A stretch of 8,342 nt of DNA from Mesorhizobium sp. (GTDB lineage: Bacteria > Pseudomonadota > Alphaproteobacteria > Rhizobiales > Rhizobiaceae), in the NCBI GenBank assembly GCA_019509685.1, contig JAEKLU010000039.1:1-8342 (forward strand), given 5' to 3'. The position numbers and the translations under genes were made by a program. Positions 1-7,068 of the stretch are shown here, in pieces. Below the pieces are notes generated by a model, which saw nothing but the letters and a program-made list of their open reading frames with translations, was not told the origin of the DNA and searched no databases. How positions within the stretch are numbered: position 1 is the first letter of the stretch; every line of letters starts with the position of its first letter.

Positions 1-764
<764 letters not shown>

Positions 765-767
765 TCC

Positions 768-1526
768 ATGCGCATTCTTTTGACCAACGATGACGGCATC
801 CACGCCGAGGGCCTGGCGTCGCTCGAACGCATCGCCCGCACGCTGTCGGATGACGTCTGGGTGGTGGCGCCGGAGCAGGATCAGTCGGGCTATGCGCACT
901 CGCTGTCGATCTCGGAGCCGCTGAGGCTGCGCAAGATCGGCGAGAAGCACTATGCCGTGCGCGGCACGCCGACCGATTGCGTCATCATGGGCACCAAGAA
1001 GATTCTGCCGGGGCCGCCGGACCTCATCCTGTCGGGCGTCAATTCCGGCGCCAACATCGCAGATGACGTCACCTATTCGGGCACCGTCGCCGGTGCCATG
1101 GAAGGCGCGTTGCTCGGCGTGCGCTCGATCGCCGTCAGCCAGGCCTATTCCTATGTTGGCGAGGATCGGGTCGTGCCCTACGAGACGACCGAGGCGCTGG
1201 CGCCGGCGCTGTTGAAGAAGCTGGTGGAAACGCCGCTGCCGGACGGCGTGCTGCTCAACGTCAATTTCCCCAATTGCGCGCCCGACGAGGTCGAGGGCAC
1301 GGTCGTCACCGCGCAAGGCAAGCTGGTGCACAGCCTGTGGGTCGACGAGCGCCGCGACGGGCGCGGCCTGCCTTACTACTGGCTGCGCTTTGGCCGCGAG
1401 CCGGTCGAAGGCAAGAAAGGCACCGACCTTTACGCGCTGCGCAACCGGCTGGTGTCGGTGACGCCGCTGCAGCTCGACCTTACCGCCCATGAACTCCGCG
1501 ACCAGTTAAGCAAGGCGTTGTCATGA
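768..1526 (+). CDS. surE: 5'/3'-nucleotidase SurE
   Basis: Metal-dependent survival protein E, a nucleoside monophosphate phosphatase (5'- and 3'-nucleotidase, with exopolyphosphatase activity in some members), acting in the cytoplasm. It has 252 residues, normal for the family. The N-terminus [10 protein letters not shown] carries the acidic metal ligands Asp8 and Asp9. Ser40 (in QSGYAHSLS) and Asn92 (in [12 protein letters not shown]) match the remaining metal ligands known from SurE. The RGTPTDCV and [11 protein letters not shown] segments are also typical. The ATG at 768 is 3 bases after the serS stop and has no strong Shine-Dalgarno, which suggests translation coupled to serS. Its TGA overlaps the pcm start in an ATGA. 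SurE and Pcm are often neighbours and are both linked to stationary-phase survival in other bacteria. Nothing unusual is seen in the protein. Confidence 0.97.
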   Translation: MRILLTNDDGIHAEGLASLERIARTLSDDVWVVAPEQDQSGYAHSLSISEPLRLRKIGEKHYAVRGTPTDCVIMGTKKILPGPPDLILSGVNSGANIADDVTYSGTVAGAMEGALLGVRSIAVSQAYSYVGEDRVVPYETTEALAPALLKKLVETPLPDGVLLNVNFPNCAPDEVEGTVVTAQGKLVHSLWVDERRDGRGLPYYWLRFGREPVEGKKGTDLYALRNRLVSVTPLQLDLTAHELRDQLSKALS

Positions 1527-2176
1527 ACATGACTGTCGACGACCGTGAAGGGTTTGCCGCTTTCCTGCTCCGTCTCCGGGGTCGTGGTACGGCGCCGAAG
1601 GCGTTGATCGCCGCCTTCGAGGCGACGCCGCGGCGCGGCTTCCTGTCGGCGCAGTTCCACGCGATCGCCTGGTCGGACGGCATGCTGCCGATCGAGTGCG
1701 GCGAGGCGATCGAGGGCGCCGACCTGCAAGCGGCGGTGATTGCGGCACTTCACATCGAGCCGGGCAACCGCGTGCTCGAGGTCGGCACCGGCTCGGGTTA
1801 CACGGCCGCCGTGATGTCGCGGCTTGCGGCGCGCGTCATCACCGTCGATCGCTACAAGACCCTGGTCGAACAGGCAAAGCAGCGTTTCGAAGCGCTCAGC
1901 ATCGGCAACGTGATTGCGCGCCAGGCCGACGGTTCCAACGGTCTGGCCAATGAAGGGCCATTCGACCGCATCGTCGTCTGGGCGGCGTTCGACAGCCTGC
2001 CACGCTTTTTGCTCGATCAATTGTCGAGCGGCGGCATCGTCATCGCGCCGATCGGCCCCGAAGAGGGCGAGCAGGTGCTGGCCAAGCTCACCAAAGTCGG
2101 CAGCCGCTTCGAGCGCGAGGATATCGGCATGGTCAGGCTGCAGCCGATCCTGCCCAGCGTCGCCGCGATGATCTGA
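1523..2176 (+). CDS. pcm: Protein-L-isoaspartate O-methyltransferase family protein, divergent substrate motif
   Basis: SAM-dependent methyltransferase of the PCMT family, which in classical members methylates L-isoaspartyl residues to start repair of damaged proteins. It has 217 residues, the usual length. The SAM-binding motif I is intact ([13 protein letters not shown], residues 84-96), and the acidic residue after strand 2 is present (VDR, 108-110). Odd features: the family's LPIGxGQTISQP stretch, which contacts the isoaspartate, reads [15 protein letters not shown] (55-69). The later TAAPxxIP region reads VWAAFDSLP (152-160), and the C-terminal FVPL-like segment reads RLQPILPS. The fold is therefore clear, but substrate specificity may differ. 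The start ATG at 1523 overlaps the surE stop in ATGA and has AAGG seven bases upstream; a second ATG at 1529 is possible. The annotation pcm fits both position and fold, but repair activity is inferred, not shown. Confidence 0.88.
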   Translation: MNMTVDDREGFAAFLLRLRGRGTAPKALIAAFEATPRRGFLSAQFHAIAWSDGMLPIECGEAIEGADLQAAVIAALHIEPGNRVLEVGTGSGYTAAVMSRLAARVITVDRYKTLVEQAKQRFEALSIGNVIARQADGSNGLANEGPFDRIVVWAAFDSLPRFLLDQLSSGGIVIAPIGPEEGEQVLAKLTKVGSRFEREDIGMVRLQPILPSVAAMI

Positions 2177-2232
2177 CGGCGCTCCAAGAAAAGCACGTAC
2201 CCGTCCCGCTATCTGAACGGGATAGGGAAGCC

Positions 2233-2316
2233 ATGTTACCTTGGGGCAACAGTCCGGATTATTTGATTAGAACGCCCAAGGTGAACGCGGTGAGCCCCTG
2301 TCGCCGGTGTTGCTGA
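2233..2316 (+). CDS. Candidate 27-residue Cys-rich small ORF / leader peptide
   Basis: An ATG at 2233 opens a 27-codon frame ending in TGA at 2314-2316. The peptide begins MLPWGNSPDY and ends SPCRRCC. A purine-rich AGGGAAG (2224-2230) precedes the ATG, with AGGG five bases from it, which is a better ribosome site than that of the downstream lipoprotein gene. The last codons run into the left arm of an inverted repeat (2302-2308), and the stop sits in its loop. This is the geometry expected of a translated leader that melts an RNA stem. No signal peptide or membrane segment is visible. A frame of this length can arise by chance in this base composition, so the call rests only on the ribosome site, the position and the Cys cluster. 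I do not recognise the peptide. Confidence 0.25.
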   Translation: MLPWGNSPDYLIRTPKVNAVSPCRRCC

Positions 2317-2358
2317 CGGGACCCCAAACCGGCGCGAGAGCTGGATTTTGCCCGCGCC
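2302..2358 (+). repeat. Two overlapping, mutually exclusive inverted repeats in the leader region
   Basis: CGCCGGT at 2302-2308 is perfectly complementary to ACCGGCG at 2328-2334 (7 bp, 19-base loop). GGCGCG at 2331-2336 is perfectly complementary to CGCGCC at 2353-2358 (6 bp, 16-base loop). The two stems share bases 2331-2334, so an RNA could form only one at a time. No U-run follows 2358 (the next bases are AGAATTTCTCCC), so neither stem looks like a standard intrinsic terminator. The sequence facts are certain; a regulatory role is inference. Confidence 0.4.
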
Positions 2359-2376
2359 AGAATTTCTCCCAATGTT

Positions 2377-2437
2377 TTAAGAAAATTTTCGTCGGATTCT
2401 AATGGGTTAACCGGCCAGTAACATTAACACGCTTTAA
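2377..2437 (+). promoter_or_regulatory. AT-rich TTAA cluster, probable promoter/operator zone of the lipoprotein gene
   Basis: TTAA occurs at 2377-2380, 2407-2410, 2424-2427 and 2434-2437, in a short AT-rich island 40-100 bases ahead of the lipoprotein start. The last two form TTAA-N6-TTAA. The cell-cycle regulator CtrA of alphaproteobacteria binds TTAA-N7-TTAA, so this is a near match with one base less spacing. CtrA control would suit a division-related envelope gene, but the spacing is wrong for the consensus. I see no confident -35/-10 pair, and the exact promoter is unassigned. Confidence 0.3.
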
Positions 2438-2476
2438 TCACGGTCAGTTTGTACCGGGTCTGTGCGGGTTAGTGCG

Positions 2477-3997
2477 ATGCAATTCAATTACTTGAAGGCA
2501 AACAGACGCAATCTGGCGCGTGGCTGCGCTGTCTTGATGATAGCCGGCGCGGCCGCCGGCTGCAGCTCGCAGGCGATGCGTTTCAACGGTGTCGACGATG
2601 TCTTCACATCGTCCACCAACAACCAGCGTGCCATCATCAACAAGCAGAGTGCCGACCAGCCCTATCCGGGCGATGCGGTGGCAGCTGCGCCGGTCGACGG
2701 CACCCATACCCAGTCGGTCAGCCGCTCCAGCCTGGAGCCGGTCACGGCCCAGCAACTGCCGCCGCCCTCGCAGCCGGCGTCCGTCAGGCCGATGCGCACC
2801 GCCTCGGCTCCGGCGCTCGCACCAGCTCCGGCGCTCGCTCCCGCACCGCATGTCGACCGGACGATGACGACCGGCACGGTTGCGCCTGCGGCGAAGCCAT
2901 TCAAGACGGCTGAGCCCGATGCAACGCGCAACGCAAGTGCCGCGCCGCACGCCACCGAGATCGTGGTCCGTGTCGGCGAGACGCTTTCGGGGCTGTCGGA
3001 GCATTGTCATGTGCAGGCCGATGTCATCGCCAAGGTCAACGGGATCGATCCGAAGAAGGGCATCCGTAGCGGCCAGAAGATCGTCATTCCGGCCTACGCC
3101 TATTCGAGCAAGGCGGAGCCGAAGGTCGCCGACGCCAAGCCGGTCAACACGCCGAAGCAGCCTGCCGGTGCGCCGGAGAAGGTCGCCGTGCTGCCGCAGC
3201 AGCCGAAGCTGAAGGACGGCAAGTCGGCTGCTCAGCTCGACGCGTCGGCCGCGGCGAGCGGCTCGAAGAACCCGAAGCCCGCGCCGCAGATGGCAGCGGC
3301 CAAGCCTGCCGGCGCCGGCGGCACCTACACGGTGCAGCAGGGCGACACGCTGTCGTCGATCGCCAGGAAGACCGGCGTCGGCACCACGGCGCTGAAGCAG
3401 GCCAATGGCATGAAGGACGGTCTGCTCAAGATCGGCCAGACGCTCAAGGTTCCGGCTGGCGGCACGGTGCAGGCGGCAGCCGCCAAGCCTGCGGCAGTCG
3501 ACCCGGTGACGACGGCAACGACGCCGCCGCCAGCCAAGACCACCGAGACGCTTGCCTCCTACACGCCGCCGAAGAAGGACGCCAAGGTCATCCAGCAGGC
3601 CGAGGACGACGATGCGGTGGCGCCCGATGGCACCGGCATCGGCAAGATGCGCTGGCCGGTGCGCGGTCGCGTCATCTCCGGCTTCGGTTCCGGCAAGGAC
3701 GGCGTCGACATCGCCGTGCCGACGGGCACGCCGATCAAGGCGGCCGAGAATGGCGTCGTCATCTATGCCGGCGACGGCCTGAAGGAATTCGGCAACACGG
3801 TGTTGGTGCGCCATGAGAACGGCTTGGTCACGGTCTACGGCCACGCCAGCTCGATCGAGGTGCAGCGCGGCCAGAAGGTCAAGCGCGGCCAGGAGATCGC
3901 GCTGTCGGGCATGAGCGGCACGACGGACTCGCCCAAGCTGCACTTCGAAGTGCGCAAGAATTCGGCCCCCGTCGATCCGAGCGGCTATCTCGAATAG
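2477..3997 (+). CDS. nlpD: NlpD/DipM-like lipoprotein: two LysM domains plus degenerate LytM (M23) domain
   Basis: Envelope lipoprotein that probably binds peptidoglycan and regulates cell-wall amidases at division, as NlpD and DipM do. From the ATG at 2477 it has 506 residues. A basic N-terminus, hydrophobic segment and lipobox AAGC give lipid-modified Cys29. An Ala/Pro-rich linker follows, then LysM 1 (about 161-206), LysM 2 (about 283-326, YTVQQGDTLSSIARKTGV), another Pro-rich linker and a LytM domain (about 392-503). In active M23 peptidases the domain starts HxGxD and has HxH near the end. Here they read KDGVD (Lys407, Asp411) and KLH (Lys487, His489); His456 of YGH remains. E. coli NlpD is degenerate at the same two sites, so an activator rather than a hydrolase is the best inference. 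An upstream in-frame GTG at 2462 would add five residues; ATG is preferred, though neither has a strong ribosome site. A terminator follows at 4051. Confidence 0.9.
   Translation: MQFNYLKANRRNLARGCAVLMIAGAAAGCSSQAMRFNGVDDVFTSSTNNQRAIINKQSADQPYPGDAVAAAPVDGTHTQSVSRSSLEPVTAQQLPPPSQPASVRPMRTASAPALAPAPALAPAPHVDRTMTTGTVAPAAKPFKTAEPDATRNASAAPHATEIVVRVGETLSGLSEHCHVQADVIAKVNGIDPKKGIRSGQKIVIPAYAYSSKAEPKVADAKPVNTPKQPAGAPEKVAVLPQQPKLKDGKSAAQLDASAAASGSKNPKPAPQMAAAKPAGAGGTYTVQQGDTLSSIARKTGVGTTALKQANGMKDGLLKIGQTLKVPAGGTVQAAAAKPAAVDPVTTATTPPPAKTTETLASYTPPKKDAKVIQQAEDDDAVAPDGTGIGKMRWPVRGRVISGFGSGKDGVDIAVPTGTPIKAAENGVVIYAGDGLKEFGNTVLVRHENGLVTVYGHASSIEVQRGQKVKRGQEIALSGMSGTTDSPKLHFEVRKNSAPVDPSGYLE
2807..2842 (+). 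repeat. Two-copy 18-bp tandem repeat in the lipoprotein linker
   Basis: GCTCCGGCGCTCGC occurs at 2807-2820 and again at 2825-2838, giving an 18-bp period that encodes two copies of APALAP in the first Ala/Pro-rich linker. The period keeps the frame, so copy-number change by slippage would lengthen or shorten the linker by six residues without breaking the protein. It is probably neutral spacer sequence. Confidence 0.7.
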
Positions 3998-4050
3998 AAC
4001 AAAAAACGCGATTTGCGGTCCGCCTGACCTCCAGTCCGGCCCGCCGGCTC

Positions 4051-4078
4051 AGCCCGCTCCGAAAGGGGCGGGCTTTTT
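4051..4078 (+). terminator. Rho-independent terminator after the lipoprotein gene
   Basis: AGCCCGCTCC (4051-4060), loop GAAA (4061-4064) and GGGGCGGGCT (4065-4074) form a 10-bp GC-rich stem with a single U-G wobble and a GNRA tetraloop. It is followed by a run of T at 4074-4078. It begins 54 bases after the lipoprotein stop and lies between that gene and the convergent lysR. The T-run is only on the plus-strand side, so it mainly serves the plus-strand transcript; on the minus strand it lacks a U tail. Confidence 0.92.
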
Positions 4079-4099
4079 CAGTTTTGTCGAATGCCTGCA

Positions 4100-5047
4100 C
4101 TACATGCCGAACCGATCGGTTGCTTCCCAGGGCAGGCCAGACGCGAAGCGTTCGCTGATCCATTGCAGGAAGGCCCGGGTCTTGTTTGGCACGCGCCGAG
4201 CGGAAGGATGCACGACATAAATGGCACCTTCATCGGGAACCGGATAGTCCACAAGCACGCGGACGAGACGTCCGGAGGCGAGTTCGCGCCCGACAAGCCA
4301 GTCGGTTGCATAGAACAGTCCGTGCCCGGCAAGCGCTGCAAGAACCAAGGCTTCCGCATCGTCCGAAATGAGCGGCCCGGTCACGGGCACCGAGAGATCT
4401 TCACCACTGGGCATGGTGAACTCCCAGGTGGCGGGATTGGCCTTGCCGGAAAAGATCAGGCACTCATGTCCGGTGACATCCTTTGGCGCGGCCGGCCTGC
4501 CTCGCCGTGCCAGATATTGCGGCGACGCCACAAGCATGCGTTTTCGCGCCGCCAGCTTGCGGGATACCAGTCGCGAATCCGGCAGCACACCAAGGCGTAT
4601 CGCCAAGTCGAACCCTTCGCCGATCAGGTCCACGAAACGGTTCGAAAAGGCGACATCGAGCGTTATGGTGGGATGAGTTTCAAGAAACTCGACCAACAGC
4701 GGCATGAGCCATATGCGGCCGAAGCTGCCCGGCAGGGCCAGGCGAAGTCGACCGCGCGGCTGGCCGTGCGAAAACTGTTCCGTTTCTTGACCTGCCGCAA
4801 TGATTTCCTGAAGCAGAGGCCGGATCCGCTGAAGATAGACCTCACCGGCCTCGGTAAGGACAACCCTGCGTGTGGACCGCTCGAGGAGTCGGGCGCCAAG
4901 GCCCTCCTCGAGCGTCTGGACACGCCGGGAAACCACAGTGGAATCGCGTTTCAGCCGTCGGCCGGCCGCGTTGAACGAGCCTTCCTCGGCAACGGCGACG
5001 AATGCCGTCAAATTTTCGATATCCGGTAGACGGGACGATTGCTGCAT
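4100..5047 (-). CDS. LysR-type transcriptional regulator (CrgA-like effector domain)
   Basis: DNA-binding transcription factor of 315 residues, the normal LTTR length. The N-terminal winged helix-turn-helix spans about residues 8-68, with the helix region SFNAAGRRLKRDSTVVSRRV and the wing ending LTEAGEVYLQ. A linker helix leads to a periplasmic-binding-protein-like effector domain at about 97-303 (GRLRLALPGSFGR, DLAIRLGVLPDSRL). The style of that domain resembles the CrgA-like group often found beside oxidoreductases. The ATG at 5047 is the only good start; its ribosome site is weak. The gene is divergent from the MDR reductase gene with a 95-base gap, the classic LTTR layout, so that gene is the likeliest target, together with autorepression. 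The inducer is unknown. The 3' end converges on the lipoprotein gene. Confidence 0.93.
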   Translation of the reverse strand: MQQSSRLPDIENLTAFVAVAEEGSFNAAGRRLKRDSTVVSRRVQTLEEGLGARLLERSTRRVVLTEAGEVYLQRIRPLLQEIIAAGQETEQFSHGQPRGRLRLALPGSFGRIWLMPLLVEFLETHPTITLDVAFSNRFVDLIGEGFDLAIRLGVLPDSRLVSRKLAARKRMLVASPQYLARRGRPAAPKDVTGHECLIFSGKANPATWEFTMPSGEDLSVPVTGPLISDDAEALVLAALAGHGLFYATDWLVGRELASGRLVRVLVDYPVPDEGAIYVVHPSARRVPNKTRAFLQWISERFASGLPWEATDRFGM

Positions 5048-5050
5048 AAT

Positions 5051-5069
5051 TTGCAGTTATAACCTGTAA
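5051..5069. promoter_or_regulatory. Interrupted dyad, candidate LysR operator
   Basis: TTGCAG (5051-5056) and CTGTAA (5064-5069) form an inverted repeat with one mismatch around a 7-base centre. The inner GTTATAAC (5056-5063) is itself a perfect 8-base palindrome. LTTRs bind interrupted dyads, usually T-N11-A; this element has the right size but not the exact T/A positions. It starts four bases upstream of the lysR ATG, so protein bound there could cover the lysR ribosome site or promoter and repress lysR while activating the divergent gene. No clear -35/-10 pair was found for either direction in 5048-5142. Confidence 0.45.
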
Positions 5070-5142
5070 GACTGCACCATTCCATGAGATTGTCGCAGCA
5101 AGCATAGTCCGGAGCATTGAAGCTCAACAAGAGGACTACGGC

Positions 5143-6150
5143 ATGCACGCAATCTCACTCACCGGACCGTCGCTCGATCAGTTGACGCGTGTAGAGCTTC
5201 CCGATCCACCGCCGCCGGGCCATGGCGAGGTACTTGTCCGGATGCGCGCCGCGAGCCTGAACTTCATCGATCTCGCCGTTGCATTGGGGCAATATCCTGG
5301 CATCAGCTATCCGGTCGTTCCCGTTGCCGATGGGGTGGGTGAGGTGATTGCGGTTGGGGACGGAGTTTCCGGTCTTGGGATTGGAGACCGTGTCGCCCTC
5401 CACCCGAAAACCATATGGTTTGCAGGACCCGGTACAACGGAAAAAGCCGGCGTGACGCGGGGCGTGTCACGCCCTGGCTCGCTAATTGAAATCGCAACGT
5501 CCGATGCGGGCTCCGTTATCAAATTGGCTGACCATTTGTCCTGGGAAGCTGCCGCGACGATACCAATCGCGGCGACGACCGCCTGGAACGGTCTCGTTTG
5601 CGCAGACGCGGGTCCCGGCTCGACCGTTGTGCTTTTGGGGACGGGCGGCGTTTCGCTCTTTGCGCTGCAACTCGCCAAGGCAAGAGGCGCCCGCGTTATC
5701 GTGACATCTTCCTCCGAGGCGAAGCTTGCACGGGCGCGGGAACTCGGGGCGGACGAAACGATCAACTATGCTGCATCGCCCGATTGGGACACGCGGGTTC
5801 TGGCCCTGACGCACGGTGTCGGTGCCGACCTGGTGATGGACACCGTCGGAATAGCCACATTCACGCGTTCGCTCGCCGCTGCCCGCTATGGCGGCATTGT
5901 CTTCACGATCGGCTTTGTCACCGGCACCAACCTGCAACTGGATCTGATGACCGTCATCGTCAAAGCCCTCCGGATCCAAGGCAACAACACGGGCTCGGCG
6001 GAAGATCTTGGCAAAGCGATGCGGGCCATCGAAGCAGCGCGCATCGAGCCGGTGATAGCCCGAACATATGGCATCGGCGAGATCGCCGATGCCTACCGTG
6101 AGCAATCCCGTGGCCCCTTCGGAAAACTCGCCATTCGGCTGGACTGGTAG
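5143..6150 (+). CDS. Non-zinc MDR-family NAD(P)-dependent reductase (quinone oxidoreductase / alcohol dehydrogenase-like)
   Basis: Medium-chain dehydrogenase/reductase of 335 residues, probably a cytoplasmic NAD(P)H-dependent reductase acting on quinones, enones or aldehydes. The N-terminal GroES-like domain covers about residues 1-125 (SLNFIDLAVALGQYP, PVADGVGEVIAVGDGV). The Rossmann domain follows, with nucleotide motif LLGTGGVSLFALQLAKARGA (164-183) and then TSSSEAKL, LGADETINY, and the C-terminal GPFGKLAIR. The catalytic zinc Cys of alcohol dehydrogenases is absent (NFID at 40-43 in its place). The whole protein has one Cys (153) and no structural-zinc four-Cys lobe, so it is a zinc-free MDR. 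ATG 5143 is preceded by AAGAGGA (5129-5135) at good spacing. It is divergent from lysR, its likely regulator, and convergent with the SDR gene 22 bases away. The substrate cannot be assigned. Codon use and GC look slightly less extreme than in the serS-pcm block, by eye. Confidence 0.9.
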   Translation: MHAISLTGPSLDQLTRVELPDPPPPGHGEVLVRMRAASLNFIDLAVALGQYPGISYPVVPVADGVGEVIAVGDGVSGLGIGDRVALHPKTIWFAGPGTTEKAGVTRGVSRPGSLIEIATSDAGSVIKLADHLSWEAAATIPIAATTAWNGLVCADAGPGSTVVLLGTGGVSLFALQLAKARGARVIVTSSSEAKLARARELGADETINYAASPDWDTRVLALTHGVGADLVMDTVGIATFTRSLAAARYGGIVFTIGFVTGTNLQLDLMTVIVKALRIQGNNTGSAEDLGKAMRAIEAARIEPVIARTYGIGEIADAYREQSRGPFGKLAIRLDW

Positions 6151-6172
6151 CACCGATACGCTTCTCCAAGGC

Positions 6173-7063
6173 CTAGAGATGATCCCGGAGCGTGTCGGCG
6201 ATCATCTCCTCGAGGCTGCTCGCCTTCACGCCTAGAAGCGTCTCGGTGTCGGAGGAATCGACCAGCATGGGGCTCTCGAAGAGATAGCTCATCTCGATGA
6301 GCTCATGCATGCCCAATGCTTGCATCTCGGCGACGGAATAGGAACGTGTCCCCGGCACCTCTCGTCGCAGCATCGCCGCGGTTCTCTGGATGAGCTCCCG
6401 GGGCGAGGCGTGCTGCGAGGGAACGTGAAACGCTCGTCTCCATTCGCCCGTGTAGCGGGCGGCCGCTACCAGTGTGCTGGCGACGTCCTTGGTGAAACTC
6501 CAGGCATGCGTCGCGTCGAGGTCTCCGATGAAGGCGGTGGGCTTGCCCTCGATGATGGAGGGCAGCGCGACCAGCGAGAAGTAGCTGATCGCGCCATGCC
6601 CGAGATAATCGCTGGAGCGTATTTCGATCGCCGGCACATCGGCACGGACCGCTCGCTGCCACATGATCGTCCTGGCGGTTCCCTTCTTCGACGTCGGGTC
6701 CAGGGACAGGTCGGAGCGCAGCGGGCTATCGGCATTTTCGCCATAACCATAGAGATTTCCGAGCACGATGAGCTTCGCGCCGACCGCTTCGGCCGCGCGC
6801 ACGGTGCCGTCGATGATGGGGAAAAAGTCGGTTGGCCAGCGATGATAGGTGGCCATGGCGCACATGAAGATGGCGTCGGCATTTCGGCTGATACGCGATA
6901 GTTCCCAAGCATCGGTGGCGTCGGCCTGTATGGCCCGCACGTTCGGCGGTGCGCTCGAACCGACGCTTCGGCTGGTGAGAACGACATCATGACCTTCTTC
7001 GCCAAGAAGGCGGGCGGTCTGGCGTCCAACCGGGCCAGCGCCGACGACAACATAGAAACTCAT
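6173..7063 (-). CDS. Atypical SDR / NAD-dependent epimerase-dehydratase family protein
   Basis: NAD(P)-binding Rossmann protein of 296 residues from the ATG at 7063. MSFYVVVGAGPVGRQTARLL carries the GxGxxG pattern (8-13) of atypical SDRs, followed by a basic TSRS (30-33), which may favour NADP(H), and QADATD after strand 3. VLGNLYGYG (100-108) stands where extended SDRs have the Ser of the active site. The expected Tyr-x3-Lys region reads LDPTSKKGTA (121-130), with no Tyr, so classical SDR chemistry is doubtful. RSSDYLGHGA (149-158) is typical of epimerase-family homologues. The frame stays open up to 7183, but the ATG at 7063 is right at the Rossmann start and has GAGAGG just upstream. It is divergent from araC, its likely regulator. 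It could be a reductase, an isomerase or an NAD(P)-sensing protein. Confidence 0.87.
   Translation of the reverse strand: MSFYVVVGAGPVGRQTARLLGEEGHDVVLTSRSVGSSAPPNVRAIQADATDAWELSRISRNADAIFMCAMATYHRWPTDFFPIIDGTVRAAEAVGAKLIVLGNLYGYGENADSPLRSDLSLDPTSKKGTARTIMWQRAVRADVPAIEIRSSDYLGHGAISYFSLVALPSIIEGKPTAFIGDLDATHAWSFTKDVASTLVAAARYTGEWRRAFHVPSQHASPRELIQRTAAMLRREVPGTRSYSVAEMQALGMHELIEMSYLFESPMLVDSSDTETLLGVKASSLEEMIADTLRDHL
6176..6208. repeat. 9-bp perfect inverted repeat at the convergent gene ends
   Basis: GAGATGATC (6176-6184) and GATCATCTC (6200-6208) are perfect complements with a 15-base loop. The element lies inside the last codons of the SDR gene, directly before its TAG, and 25 bases after the MDR reductase stop. 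No U-run follows on either strand, so it is not a standard intrinsic terminator. It could still act as a weak two-way stop or mRNA 3' stabiliser for the two converging transcripts. Confidence 0.4.
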
Positions 7064-7068
7064 GGCAA

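Larger units (their letters stand above)
2177..2476. other. Gene-poor interval between pcm and the LysM/LytM lipoprotein gene
   Basis: About 300 bases without a confident gene. No intrinsic terminator with a U-run follows pcm. Only weak stems are seen, TCCCG (2204-2208) with CGGGA (2218-2222) and the alternative CTATC (2209-2213) with GATAG (2221-2225). The middle holds a candidate 27-codon reading frame and two overlapping inverted repeats. The right-hand part (about 2360-2440) is clearly more AT-rich than its surroundings, has four TTAA tetramers, and is the likeliest place for the lipoprotein promoter. Transcription may also read through from serS-surE-pcm, since no good stop signal intervenes. 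Confidence 0.7.

Noticed and set aside
1430..2020. A 196-codon minus-strand frame opposite surE/pcm
   Set aside because: It spans the overlap of two well-supported genes in the opposite sense and has no domain signature; a composition shadow.
2201..2230. Hairpin after pcm as a terminator
   Set aside because: Only 5-bp stems (TCCCG/CGGGA or CTATC/GATAG) and no T-run; too weak to call.
2444..3943. A 499-codon open frame on the minus strand opposite the LysM/LytM lipoprotein gene
   Set aside because: It is very rich in Arg, Leu and His with no recognisable domain, and mirrors the sense frame. Long antisense frames are common in high-GC DNA; the sense protein has clear lipobox, LysM and LytM features.
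4091..5029. A 312-codon plus-strand frame opposite lysR
   Set aside because: No recognisable motif, odd composition, and the minus-strand frame is an unmistakable LysR regulator.
5048..5142. A sigma-70 promoter using TTGCAG (5051-5056) as -35 for the MDR gene
   Set aside because: No acceptable -10 hexamer at 16-18 bases; the hexamer is better explained as part of the dyad.
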